Assembly: GCA_021783175.1 (NCBI GenBank)
Contig: JAJXUF010000037.1
Span: 1-27,957, forward strand
DNA length: 27,957 bases
DNA from: Pseudomonadota bacterium
Lineage (GTDB): Bacteria; Pseudomonadota; Gammaproteobacteria; Acidiferrobacterales; UBA6901
Direction: 5' to 3'
Shown here: piece by piece, positions 17,084 through 24,814 of the stretch
Position numbering within the stretch: position 1 is the stretch's first letter
Layout of the letters: each line of letters opens with the position of its first letter
Notes under the pieces: generated by a model
Told to the model about the DNA's origin: nothing
Database searches by the model: none
The model's input: the letters and a program-made list of their open reading frames with translations, nothing else
Program-made: the position numbers and the translations under genes

Positions 17084-18634
17084 TCAGATCACCCCTGAAA
17101 GCTTGAGCGCTGACACGCCGATGATAATGATCAGGTCAGCGAGGGTGGCCACAGTTAGTAGACGAACGCTGCGCACAATGCCTTTGGCCTCAGACGGCGA
17201 AAACAAGTGTGGAACCACGGTCAACATCGGAATTCTGAGCTTTTCGTAAATTACCGCGTCGTCGCAAATACGCGGGTCAAGCTTGATCTTTGCGAACAGA
17301 AGACCAACCGGCAGCACCAGGCCAACAAACAGGCCAACAATAATAAAATCGGCAAAGCGCAATCCTTCCGGCTCAAGCGGAAGCATGGCATGGTCTTGGA
17401 TCTGGAAAGTCAGACCTTCCTTTTGCTTATCAAGATTCATGGTGACCCGGGCATTCTCTCTTCGCCGCAGCAGGTCTTGATATATGTCCCGATTCACGGT
17501 GTAGTCGCGAGTTAACTCAGCCAGCGTCGCCTCGCCGCCATGGACTTCGCGACCAAGCTTTAGCTCTTTCGCCAGAAGCTGCTGGTAGTCAGCCAAGCGG
17601 GTTCTGAGCGTGGCAATCAGCGTCTGCGTCTGAGAAAGCTCCTGGCGCAGTTTTTGATACAACGGATTGTCCACCAGGCTCGTGCTCAGTTCTGGCCGCC
17701 GACCGCTGGCCTTGGCAGTCTGGGCTTGTTCCCTACCCTTCTGGATTTCAGCATCAAGATCCGCAATCTGGTGCTTGATGTGTACGATATCAGGATACGT
17801 ATCCTGATAATTCAGACGCAGCGTGGCGAGTCGGGACTGAAGTTTGGCAATGCTCGCACGGTATTGCCCTTCACGGTAGAACTCTGCCGTCGCCGTTGCC
17901 TCTCCATACAGTTGCTTCTTGAGGGAATTTTCCTGTATTTCGGCTTCTTTCAGCGATTCGCTCGTGGCGTCAATCTTGTCCTGAATGGTGTTAAGGTTTC
18001 TGCCAATCTCTCCTTCACTTCCCGGTCGCGCTGTTAGATTGGCGGATTGGAACTTTTTCAGCGCGTCCTCAGCGGTTGTGAGTTTCGCGCGATATTGCTG
18101 CACCTGCTGGTCGATGAAATTGAACGCATCTTCGCTTTCCTTGGCCTTGGCCTGAAGTGTCGCGGAAATAAACAGATCGGCAAGCTCTTTAGCAGTCAAA
18201 AATGCGCGTTTTGCATTGCTGTCGCTGTACTGGATCTTGATAAGATTCCTGTTATCGCCGACATGGGTGACCTGCGTTGCGGGTATGAGAATGTTTTGGA
18301 TAACATCTGCCTCCTCTTTCGGCGTCGAGTTAGCATTAATCCAGCCAGCATCATGCGCGATTTGGTTCATTATCCGGTGACCGTATATCACCTCGCGCGC
18401 GATGCTTGCCCGGTCATTGGCCACAGTGTCAACCGCCGTGCCCTGCATCAGCGGCTGAATGATATTCTTATCTTCGACAAGGATTGTCGTGGACGAGGTG
18501 TAGCGCGACGGCCACATCAGCCCTACGATAATGGAAGTGAGCGTTGCCAGAATGAAAAGCGAAATGACGACCTTGCGGCGCACGAAAGCTTCGCGCGCCA
18601 TCATTCCGACTAGTTTTTCAAATGGTAAATCCAT
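17084..18634 (-). CDS. Wzz-like polysaccharide chain-length determinant (XrtA system type)
   Basis: The 516-residue inner-membrane co-polymerase has a transmembrane segment at about 21-40, followed by the conserved WPSRYTSSTTILVED stretch. A long helical coiled-coil periplasmic part runs from about 160 to 400, and a second transmembrane segment near 430-452 follows LPLEPEGLRFAD. It has an extra hydrophobic segment at the very end (about 496-512), which gives room for one more membrane pass than simple Wzz proteins. It would set polymer length and bridge the kinase-like protein to the outer-membrane exporter. It starts at the ATG at 18634, 21 bases after the exporter stop, and the kinase-like gene follows after 2 bases. 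Confidence 0.92.
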   Translation of the reverse strand: MDLPFEKLVGMMAREAFVRRKVVISLFILATLTSIIVGLMWPSRYTSSTTILVEDKNIIQPLMQGTAVDTVANDRASIAREVIYGHRIMNQIAHDAGWINANSTPKEEADVIQNILIPATQVTHVGDNRNLIKIQYSDSNAKRAFLTAKELADLFISATLQAKAKESEDAFNFIDQQVQQYRAKLTTAEDALKKFQSANLTARPGSEGEIGRNLNTIQDKIDATSESLKEAEIQENSLKKQLYGEATATAEFYREGQYRASIAKLQSRLATLRLNYQDTYPDIVHIKHQIADLDAEIQKGREQAQTAKASGRRPELSTSLVDNPLYQKLRQELSQTQTLIATLRTRLADYQQLLAKELKLGREVHGGEATLAELTRDYTVNRDIYQDLLRRRENARVTMNLDKQKEGLTFQIQDHAMLPLEPEGLRFADFIIVGLFVGLVLPVGLLFAKIKLDPRICDDAVIYEKLRIPMLTVVPHLFSPSEAKGIVRSVRLLTVATLADLIIIIGVSALKLSGVI

Positions 18635-18655
18635 TGGTGATTCTCGTTCGGGCGT

Positions 18656-19288
18656 CTAGAACATTCTTTCCGGGACGGTTACAACATCGCCGGGATCGAG
18701 CTGGATGTTCGTGCCCAGCCGACCTTCATTCAGAATTGCACCGAGCTTGATGGGAATTACGATGACAGTCTTTCCGGTTTTTCGGTAAATCTTGGTGCCA
18801 TTGACCGCAGCAAAATCATTTGGTCCGCCAGCTTCAAGCACCGCATCCAGAACTGTCATTCCTTCTCGCCAAGGGATCGAAATCTGCTTGCGCACCGCCC
18901 CAGTAACGCGGACGCGAGAGAGAAATTCGTGGCTTCTCAGCTGAGTTACCACTACGGTAACATTCGGATCACGAACGTAATATGACAGCTTTTGCTTTAC
19001 GTCACTAGCCACTTGCTCGGCGGTAAGGCCACCCGCCTGAACGTCGCCAATCAGGGGAACAGAAATCTTGCCGTCGGGTCTGACCGGTACCGTTACTGAG
19101 AGATCCGGATTGCGCCACACCGAGACTTCAATACGATCATCAACGCCGATCTTATAATCGCCGCTCTGTGTGAATTCGTTGTTGACGCCGGCAAATGCTT
19201 GCGGCTTGACCACCTTGGGTCCAGTGGAGCACGCGGCAATCAACGAAAGCAAAATTAGTACGCTGAAAAAGCGAAAAATTCTCACCAC
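18656..19288 (-). CDS. Wza-like polysaccharide export lipoprotein
   Basis: The 210-residue outer-membrane lipoprotein has a lipobox LIAAC with the acylated cysteine at residue 20, then the poly-export domain (YKIGVDDRIEVSVWRNPDLS) and a SLBB-like second part (RVTGAVRKQISIPW). It would form the periplasmic and outer-membrane exit channel for the polymer. It is much shorter than E. coli Wza, as usual for XrtA-type exporters. Two adjacent GTG codons (19288 and 19285) can serve as the start; AAGG and GGGGG lie just upstream, so the choice is open by one codon. It is the first clear gene of the five-gene export operon. Confidence 0.92.
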   Translation of the reverse strand: MVRIFRFFSVLILLSLIAACSTGPKVVKPQAFAGVNNEFTQSGDYKIGVDDRIEVSVWRNPDLSVTVPVRPDGKISVPLIGDVQAGGLTAEQVASDVKQKLSYYVRDPNVTVVVTQLRSHEFLSRVRVTGAVRKQISIPWREGMTVLDAVLEAGGPNDFAAVNGTKIYRKTGKTVIVIPIKLGAILNEGRLGTNIQLDPGDVVTVPERMF

Positions 19289-19805
19289 ACCCCCTACCTT
19301 TTCTTTGGTCCTTGTTGATTTGCAGCCCTGCGGTGGTTGGCCGGCCCGGCCATGGGTCTTGTTGCCGATTCACTGACCATGCGACAACTGCAGCCGCCAT
19401 CAAGTTTCCGGCACGCCCTGCCTAGAATCGCTATAACCCCACTGGCGCCAAGTTTACCCTGTCTAAGCGACAGGCGATAGCCTAGTCCAGATAGACGGCA
19501 GGAAGCGGCTTGGGCTGGGGATCCGATCAACCCTGAATGGCCTGCTACGGGGTCCAGGCTGATGATTTTTTTGCTCGGCCGATCTTTGGGTAAATCACCC
19601 AAGATGTCGCAGCCAAATTCATCCGAAACCTGAAATATATTAGCTAGCTGCGTCATCAGGCGAATCATTTGAAGCCGCCTTCCATGTCGGTTACCATCCC
19701 GCGCAGGAGCTTTCCATAGTTTGATGCGTCGAGTTACGTACGGGATCCGTCAAGATAGGCCTGCGGAGGTCCCGCGTATTTGTATCGAATACAGCTGCAA
19801 ACCGA
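19289..19805. other. Divergent control region between export operon and J-domain gene
   Basis: About 517 bases lie between the export operon (-) and the J-domain gene (+) and must hold both promoters. Visible items are a stem-loop with a one-base bulge at 19582-19605 (ATCTTTGGGT pairing with ACCCAAGAT), a small hairpin at 19458-19474, a TAATAT -10-like box on the - strand at 19637-19642, and an ORF of doubtful reality at 19294-19668. I found no convincing sigma-54 site. Confidence 0.55.
19294..19668 (-). CDS. Doubtful 124-codon ORF directly upstream of the export gene
   Basis: This frame starts with an ATG preceded by AAGGCGG and stops inside the ribosome site of the export gene, an operon-like arrangement. 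Against it, codon use is mixed with rare codons such as ATA, AGA, AGG and CTA, the C-terminal half is compositionally irregular, there is no recognisable motif, and a stem-loop lies within it. I do not recognise the product. It may be leader RNA rather than a gene. Confidence 0.2.
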   Translation of the reverse strand: MIRLMTQLANIFQVSDEFGCDILGDLPKDRPSKKIISLDPVAGHSGLIGSPAQAASCRLSGLGYRLSLRQGKLGASGVIAILGRACRKLDGGCSCRMVSESATRPMAGPANHRRAANQQGPKKR

Positions 19806-20723
19806 ATGAAAAATGAATATATAGGCTGTTATCAGACCCTTGGTATTCAGCCTGGGTGCACCTGGCCCCAATTGCGCACTGAATATCGGAAGCTGGTACG
19901 GCAGTGGCATCCGGATAGATACCAGCAAGAACCTAAAAAGAAGGCTCTGGCCGAAGAAAAATTAAAGGAAATCAACAAGGCCTTTGAAAATCTATCGCGC
20001 TACCGGGATGCATTCGGGTATCTGCCGAGTGACTTGCCGGCTTCGCCCGCAACGTCGCCGCCCCAATCATGGGGCGAGCCTGGCATGCATCCAGCACAGG
20101 ATCATTTACCCCCCGATCAGCATGATGGGTTTGACCTGGACTGGGAGCATCCGCGCCCAACTGCCAAGCCCAAGCGCTACCGCCTATTCAGATTAGTTTT
20201 GATTAGTTTGGTTTTCTGGTTGGCATATGTCGTTTGGCGGCCACCCTCGCCCGCTACAAAATCCCAGCAAGACATCCCAGCCCAGCTGCCTGCGCCGGTC
20301 ATAACGAGGTCTGAGTCTGACGCTCAACAGGCGCCCAAGACACTGCCCGGTGACGGCAGGACTTTTACAATCGGTTCCAGTCGCGAACAAGTCCTCGAAA
20401 TACAGGGAAGCCCGACCAGAATCTCGCACGATGCCTGGTACTACGGCAAATCCAAAGTCTATTTCGCCAACGGGGCCGTGATACGCTGGAAAAATGATCC
20501 CGACAACCCGTTGCAGGTAGACCTCACCGCTTCAATTCCCAGTTCCCAGTTAACGTCCATCTCAGTGGGTTCAACGAAAGCGCAAGTCCGGGCAATCCAA
20601 GGCAGGCCTCTTCGGGAATCCGATCGTGAATGGGATTATGGTTCTTCAAAGGTCTATTTCAACCGCGATCGCGTCACTGGCTGGTATAGCTCGCCTTTCG
20701 ATCCGCTGAAGACTGCACAATGA
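19806..20723 (+). CDS. Membrane-anchored J-domain protein with two BamE/SmpA-like repeats
   Basis: The 305-residue protein has an N-terminal DnaJ domain with the HPD tripeptide at 35-37, the site that stimulates Hsp70 (DnaK). A proline-rich linker (about 75-120), a basic stretch and one transmembrane segment at about 128-144 follow. The rest carries two similar repeats, about 187-227 and 252-293, each reading roughly IG/VGS...QV..IQG.P...D..WxYG.SKVYF. This pattern resembles SmpA/OmlA (BamE) modules. The basic residues before the membrane segment predict the J domain inside and the repeats in the periplasm. It is divergent from the export operon. It may link DnaK to envelope or polymer-export assembly; that role is inference. 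Confidence 0.82.
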   Translation: MKNEYIGCYQTLGIQPGCTWPQLRTEYRKLVRQWHPDRYQQEPKKKALAEEKLKEINKAFENLSRYRDAFGYLPSDLPASPATSPPQSWGEPGMHPAQDHLPPDQHDGFDLDWEHPRPTAKPKRYRLFRLVLISLVFWLAYVVWRPPSPATKSQQDIPAQLPAPVITRSESDAQQAPKTLPGDGRTFTIGSSREQVLEIQGSPTRISHDAWYYGKSKVYFANGAVIRWKNDPDNPLQVDLTASIPSSQLTSISVGSTKAQVRAIQGRPLRESDREWDYGSSKVYFNRDRVTGWYSSPFDPLKTAQ

Positions 20724-20785
20724 CCGGCATGCGCCAGCCCGCTTTTTGAACTGGGGCCAAAATGCACGCCCGAACACCCGAGAGT

Positions 20786-20801
20786 GCGTGCGCGGGCACG
20801 C
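20786..20801. terminator. GC-rich stem-loop between convergent genes
   Basis: GCGTGC at 20786-20791 pairs perfectly with GCACGC at 20796-20801 around a GCGG loop. A further GCACGC at 20764-20769 offers an alternative arm. It lies between the J-domain gene (+) and the acyltransferase (-), where a shared terminator is expected, but lacks a T-run. Confidence 0.35.
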
Positions 20802-20821
20802 CAACAGCAGAACACTAGAAA

Positions 20822-21880
20822 TTACTTTCCGCTTAACCACCCTCGCACCGGCTCCTCAATAAGCTTTGATGAATAATGCGCTACCCCCCAAGATACCAGA
20901 CTGCATATCACTACTCCGCTTATTCCGTAATTCCTATTATTGGTAATGGTGGTAAACAGAGAGTAAATGGGAAAGTGCACACAATAGAGTGGATATGAAA
21001 TCCAGCCCAGGTAACCGGCCACATAATTAATTTGGCTATTGTCAGTTTGTGACGTCGAGCCAAAAGCAACGATAACGGGCACGACCACCAAGGCGCTTAA
21101 TAGCCATGTCTTTAACCACATGTTGTTATCAGTTGGAATTAGAAAAATCCCAAGCGTTGTCGCCAGCAATAGAACCGGATTGATGTTTGGCACCCTGTTC
21201 TTAATTTTGTCGCTAAATTCATACAGCAGAACACCCGAAAAGAAACCAAACCAGGTTCGCGGAATGCCTCCAATGAAATTACTTGCGCCCCAGCCCCCTT
21301 CTCCAATATGCGTTAATGCAGAGTACGCCACAAGCGCCAGCCCAGAAACGACAGCCAACAAAAGAGGATCGCCCAACGGCTCTGGAAAAAATATTACAAG
21401 AGCAAAAAATATGTTCACCATCAATTCAAAAAACAATGACCATGCCGGATCATTGAGCGGGAAGATGGCTGATGCAATTTTCGCATTTCCAATCTTGATA
21501 TAAAACGAGTGGATATAGGGTATGTAGAATAAATTGCTGATGGCCGATTCCAATGCGTTATTTAGACTCAGATTTGTTTGCGCGCTGAGAACCTTGGCAA
21601 TCAACGCAATCAAACCAATAGCTAGTCCAATGGTATACATCGGATAAAGTCTTACCAGGCGCTTCTTAAGAAATCCAAAGGTACTTAAACTGCCCTTTAG
21701 CTTTGTCGAATAAGAATACGCCAGTACAAATCCGCTTAAACAAAAGAAAATGTCAACGGCTAGCGACGCGTTTTGCAGTATCGGGTGCGTTGTGTCTTGT
21801 GTGTAGTGGAAAAGCATTACAGAGATTGCGGCAACACCTCGTATACCGTCTAAGGTGGTAAATCTTTGGGAGTTATTCAC
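20822..21880 (-). CDS. OafA/YrhL-type membrane acyltransferase (first of two)
   Basis: The 352-residue polytopic membrane protein of acyltransferase family 3 probably transfers acetyl or another acyl group to a polysaccharide. The N-terminus FTTLDGIRGVAAISVMLFHY carries the conserved R and the probable catalytic H25. The VDIFFCLSGFVLAYSY segment and a basic KKRLVRLYP loop are typical. About ten hydrophobic segments follow, and the C-terminus is LIEEPVRGWLSGK. I choose the GTG at 21880, preceded by GCGGGTG, over the TTG at 21910. The gene is visibly richer in A/T than its neighbours (25 G/C in bases 21121-21180 against 33 in 24241-24300), which hints at transfer. It is the last gene of the decoration block. 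Confidence 0.9.
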   Translation of the reverse strand: MNNSQRFTTLDGIRGVAAISVMLFHYTQDTTHPILQNASLAVDIFFCLSGFVLAYSYSTKLKGSLSTFGFLKKRLVRLYPMYTIGLAIGLIALIAKVLSAQTNLSLNNALESAISNLFYIPYIHSFYIKIGNAKIASAIFPLNDPAWSLFFELMVNIFFALVIFFPEPLGDPLLLAVVSGLALVAYSALTHIGEGGWGASNFIGGIPRTWFGFFSGVLLYEFSDKIKNRVPNINPVLLLATTLGIFLIPTDNNMWLKTWLLSALVVVPVIVAFGSTSQTDNSQINYVAGYLGWISYPLYCVHFPIYSLFTTITNNRNYGISGVVICSLVSWGVAHYSSKLIEEPVRGWLSGK

Positions 21881-21964
21881 ATTGCACCCGCATTTCGCAA
21901 AAAACACCAAATATCACCGATTGTCTCGCCTGTCGCGAACAACAAAAGCGCATGCCACCGTAGG

Positions 21965-23047
21965 TTACCTTCTACGAAGGTTCACAATTCCACGCTTGAC
22001 CTGCTCAGCTCCATCTTTGAAAAACGATGCCACTTCTCCCCGTTTTTTAAGCGCCGGAGACTCAATGAAATGCCAGGAAAGAACGGCAACCATCAACGTG
22101 AGAAAATATGACAGAACTATATGCAGTGCAGTATCGCGAATGCCGACATTGATCAAAATCTGCTGAATCGGAAACGCAAAAATATACAGACCGTACGAAT
22201 AATCCCCCATCTGATTAAATTGTCGGATAAATCCCTTAGGAAGATACGCAAGCGTAAGGACAAGATAGGGAAGTACGATGGTCTGAATATCAGAACCGAC
22301 AACTCGCGAAAACCAGTATCCGGCGGCGTTGAACACCAGCAGCAGCGCAGCGATCTTGTAGGACAGCGGGATTTGATTCCTGTAAAGGTAAAAGATCATT
22401 CCACCCGCGAAATACGCGCCCAAGCGATACAACTCGCTGTCGCTGACGGAAAACCAATGAACCGAAACAAGGATCGCGTACAAAAAAACCACAACCTTTG
22501 GGAATCGGAACATCCCGATCAGGCCCAAAAGCAATACCGCCAGATACATTTTGAGCTCGATGGGCAGTGTCCACAGAGACACGTTCACGGAGTGATCGAG
22601 AAATATTGCCGGATTCGTAAAGACTCCGGGCAAATAGTGGTAAACGCCGCGAAGCAGTAATGTAGAGTTTTCCGCAGCAAACACGAAGAAATCGCGTCCG
22701 GAAAAATAGTCCTGCAAGCTGAGATTTGTGAACAGTGGCCCGACCACGAACAGACACAAGAACACGCATACCCACAATGCAGGAAAAATCCTGGTTATCC
22801 TGGACGCAATAAATATCGACGGGCTTTCGCTGTTCAACCAACTGGCTGTAATAAGAAATCCACTCAACACAAAGAATGAATTGACGGCAAAGTAACTGAA
22901 GGATTGCCCAATCAGATGCATCAGTGGTTCATTTAACCCATGTCCGGTCAGACCGTAGCTGTGCGTAAAGATAACCATAGCGGCTGCAACATGACGCACA
23001 AAGTTGTAGTTATTATCTCTGCCCTTAATAAATGAACCGATTTTCAC
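21965..23047 (-). CDS. OafA/YrhL-type membrane acyltransferase (second of two)
   Basis: The 360-residue membrane protein is of acyltransferase family 3. It begins with the common RDNNYNFVRHVAAAMVIFTH pattern holding the probable catalytic H29, followed by FFVLSGFLITASW and an ASRITRIFPALW loop. About ten membrane segments follow, and the tail is HFIESPALKKR. It probably acylates the exopolysaccharide or an envelope glycan. The GTG at 23047 has GGGTTG just upstream and is preferred to the start at 23059. Its leader resembles that of the other acyltransferase. The two proteins belong to different branches of the family, so they are not a recent duplication. It lies 84 bases upstream of the other acyltransferase. 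Confidence 0.9.
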   Translation of the reverse strand: MKIGSFIKGRDNNYNFVRHVAAAMVIFTHSYGLTGHGLNEPLMHLIGQSFSYFAVNSFFVLSGFLITASWLNSESPSIFIASRITRIFPALWVCVFLCLFVVGPLFTNLSLQDYFSGRDFFVFAAENSTLLLRGVYHYLPGVFTNPAIFLDHSVNVSLWTLPIELKMYLAVLLLGLIGMFRFPKVVVFLYAILVSVHWFSVSDSELYRLGAYFAGGMIFYLYRNQIPLSYKIAALLLVFNAAGYWFSRVVGSDIQTIVLPYLVLTLAYLPKGFIRQFNQMGDYSYGLYIFAFPIQQILINVGIRDTALHIVLSYFLTLMVAVLSWHFIESPALKKRGEVASFFKDGAEQVKRGIVNLRRR

Positions 23048-23137
23048 AGTGCAACCCAATCACCTTTATGGCGGTACGAGCCCATACGGAATACCCGAGG
23101 CCGGCCGCACTTCACACCGCTGCCCCTCTCTGCAAGA

Positions 23138-23425
23138 TCAAAATGCATAATCTTTCCGCTGCGGCGCCGCATCTCCTGTCAACGGAAATGCCCCATGCTG
23201 TACCAGCGTGATTACCCGCGAAGTCACCATCATAAGCTCTTGGCGAGACAACTCAATCGCGGCATTTCGCGCGCAAATCAATGCACCTGATCCACAAAAT
23301 TTGTCATCGTTCGGCGCGCATTTCGCCTTCCGCGACAGCCCTACCGAGATATTACAAAATCGGCGCCAATTCATCAGATTGAATAAGGTTAACTTCAGTT
23401 TGGATGACCAGTTCGCGGGATACAC
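23138..23425 (-). CDS. Doubtful 95-codon ORF between FemAB-like gene and acyltransferase
   Basis: A GTG-started frame begins 13 bases after the FemAB-like stop and ends 90 bases before the acyltransferase start, filling most of a 391-base gap on the same strand. It contains several cysteines and no motif I recognise. It has no clear ribosome site. It could be a small hypothetical gene, a remnant, or chance. Confidence 0.22.
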   Translation of the reverse strand: MYPANWSSKLKLTLFNLMNWRRFCNISVGLSRKAKCAPNDDKFCGSGALICARNAAIELSRQELMMVTSRVITLVQHGAFPLTGDAAPQRKDYAF

Positions 23426-23438
23426 ATCGGATCAATTA

Positions 23439-24548
23439 TCAGTGCCCATTTCCTTTGGGCCTAAGACTTCTTTGCAGCCGCGCGGCCGTACTACTCACCG
23501 CGCTGGCGATGCGCGCCCGAACGGGATGGGGTTCCAGAACCCACTCCTCCGCAACCGTTTCCAATTGCTTGCTGAAGTAGCGCTTGAAATCAGAGATACC
23601 ACCCAGCGGATCATCGCTGGCATGACTACCAGCGCTGATTCCTCCAAAATCGAACCAGGATGCGCCACTGTTTTTTGCCCAGCAGATCAGATCCCAGGCT
23701 ACGGCATAACCCAGCGGCGCCTTGATGTCCGTCTCCCGGGTAGATGCCGCGATATTGTAATCGACATCATCCCCATTATTTCTCCCCCAGGCAAAGGCCA
23801 AGAGGGAATTAGGATCACGGACGGGTTCTCGAAACAAGCCGGCAATTCGCGACAGGTCCGGGCGATCCATCGACAGCTTGATGATCGCGGGCCAGTCATG
23901 TTGCTCCTGATGCCCCCCGGTACGCGCCATAGTCTCTCGCAATAGATCAGACATTCGCTGAGCATATACAGCATCCGCCACAGGCAGAAGCACTAGGTTG
24001 TTCTTTTCGACTGAACGAATGTGGCGACGCGCAGTGGAATGCAGCGAGGAAAAGATCTCGGAAATCTCTGGACTTAAATCCACGACAATTGTTCTGGCAT
24101 ACATCCTCGGCTTTTCGCGCCGCCTGAACCCGAGCCCATCTGCGCCACGCGCAATGCGATCCCTCAGCTCCGGATTCCTGCTCAACATTTCCAGGTGGAT
24201 GCGAAGGATGCGCCGACGATGCCTTCCATATTCCGCCAGCGCGTGCAGCTCGGCTTCCAAGCTTCCATTGTCAGTCGGTCGGATTCTTTCCGCCAAAAGA
24301 GTGACATGCCCAGGCAGAGCTCGGCTCGGGCTGGATGCTAATGCCAAACCATTTGCTGCAGTTCCGTTGCGAGTGAAGACGGCAAAGAAGAGAAATTTTC
24401 CCCCACGCTGCCGGGATAACCATGCGCAGCGCTGAGGAAACGGCAATGTAATTCCGCTCTTCGAAAGCGAAGCCTCAAATTTCTCGCATCGGTTGGGATC
24501 ATCAAACAGGTCTACGATGTAGTCGCCATGCTCAAACTGAAAGGTCAC
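23439..24548 (-). CDS. FemAB/GNAT-like transferase of polysaccharide cluster
   Basis: The 369-residue protein is probably cytoplasmic. Its C-terminal half has the double-GNAT look of FemAB and related Acetyltransf_6 proteins, with the segment ASWFDFGGISAGS, then DPLGGISDFKRYFSK near residue 330, and an upstream STARRHIRSVEKN stretch typical of this fold. Such proteins transfer amino acids from aminoacyl-tRNA, or acyl groups, to cell-wall or glycan precursors. In exosortase-type clusters a FemAB-related gene is common, but its substrate is unknown, and this sequence does not obviously match the TIGR03019 subgroup I remember. The start is the GTG at 24548, with no strong ribosome site. The glycosyltransferase lies 266 bases upstream on the same strand. 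Confidence 0.8.
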   Translation of the reverse strand: MTFQFEHGDYIVDLFDDPNRCEKFEASLSKSGITLPFPQRCAWLSRQRGGKFLFFAVFTRNGTAANGLALASSPSRALPGHVTLLAERIRPTDNGSLEAELHALAEYGRHRRRILRIHLEMLSRNPELRDRIARGADGLGFRRREKPRMYARTIVVDLSPEISEIFSSLHSTARRHIRSVEKNNLVLLPVADAVYAQRMSDLLRETMARTGGHQEQHDWPAIIKLSMDRPDLSRIAGLFREPVRDPNSLLAFAWGRNNGDDVDYNIAASTRETDIKAPLGYAVAWDLICWAKNSGASWFDFGGISAGSHASDDPLGGISDFKRYFSKQLETVAEEWVLEPHPVRARIASAVSSTAARLQRSLRPKGNGH

Positions 24549-24814
24549 TGGTTAGTTACTCTCTCTGGAGCTTTCGGACTGGCCACCGCGGTGTGCGTTG
24601 AACCAGTTGCTTGTTCTGTACCGCACGCTATGCACGCGGACCTCTCTTGTCCCAGCCGCTCACCATTTTTCCCCGAAGAACCTGCTTCGCGAGTTTGCGA
24701 CAACCCCTCCCCATTGTCGCCAGCCGTGTCCAATCAAGCTGCTCCCCGATATCAATCAGATCGCCCAGGATCGATCTGTCGCATACATTCCTCGAAGAAC
24801 CGGCTTCTAGTCAC

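Noticed and set aside
24674..24806. Near-identical CGAAGAACCTGCTT and CGAAGAACCGGCTT, 119 bases apart
   Set aside because: Only two short copies in the gap between glycosyltransferase and FemAB-like genes; no array or further copies seen.
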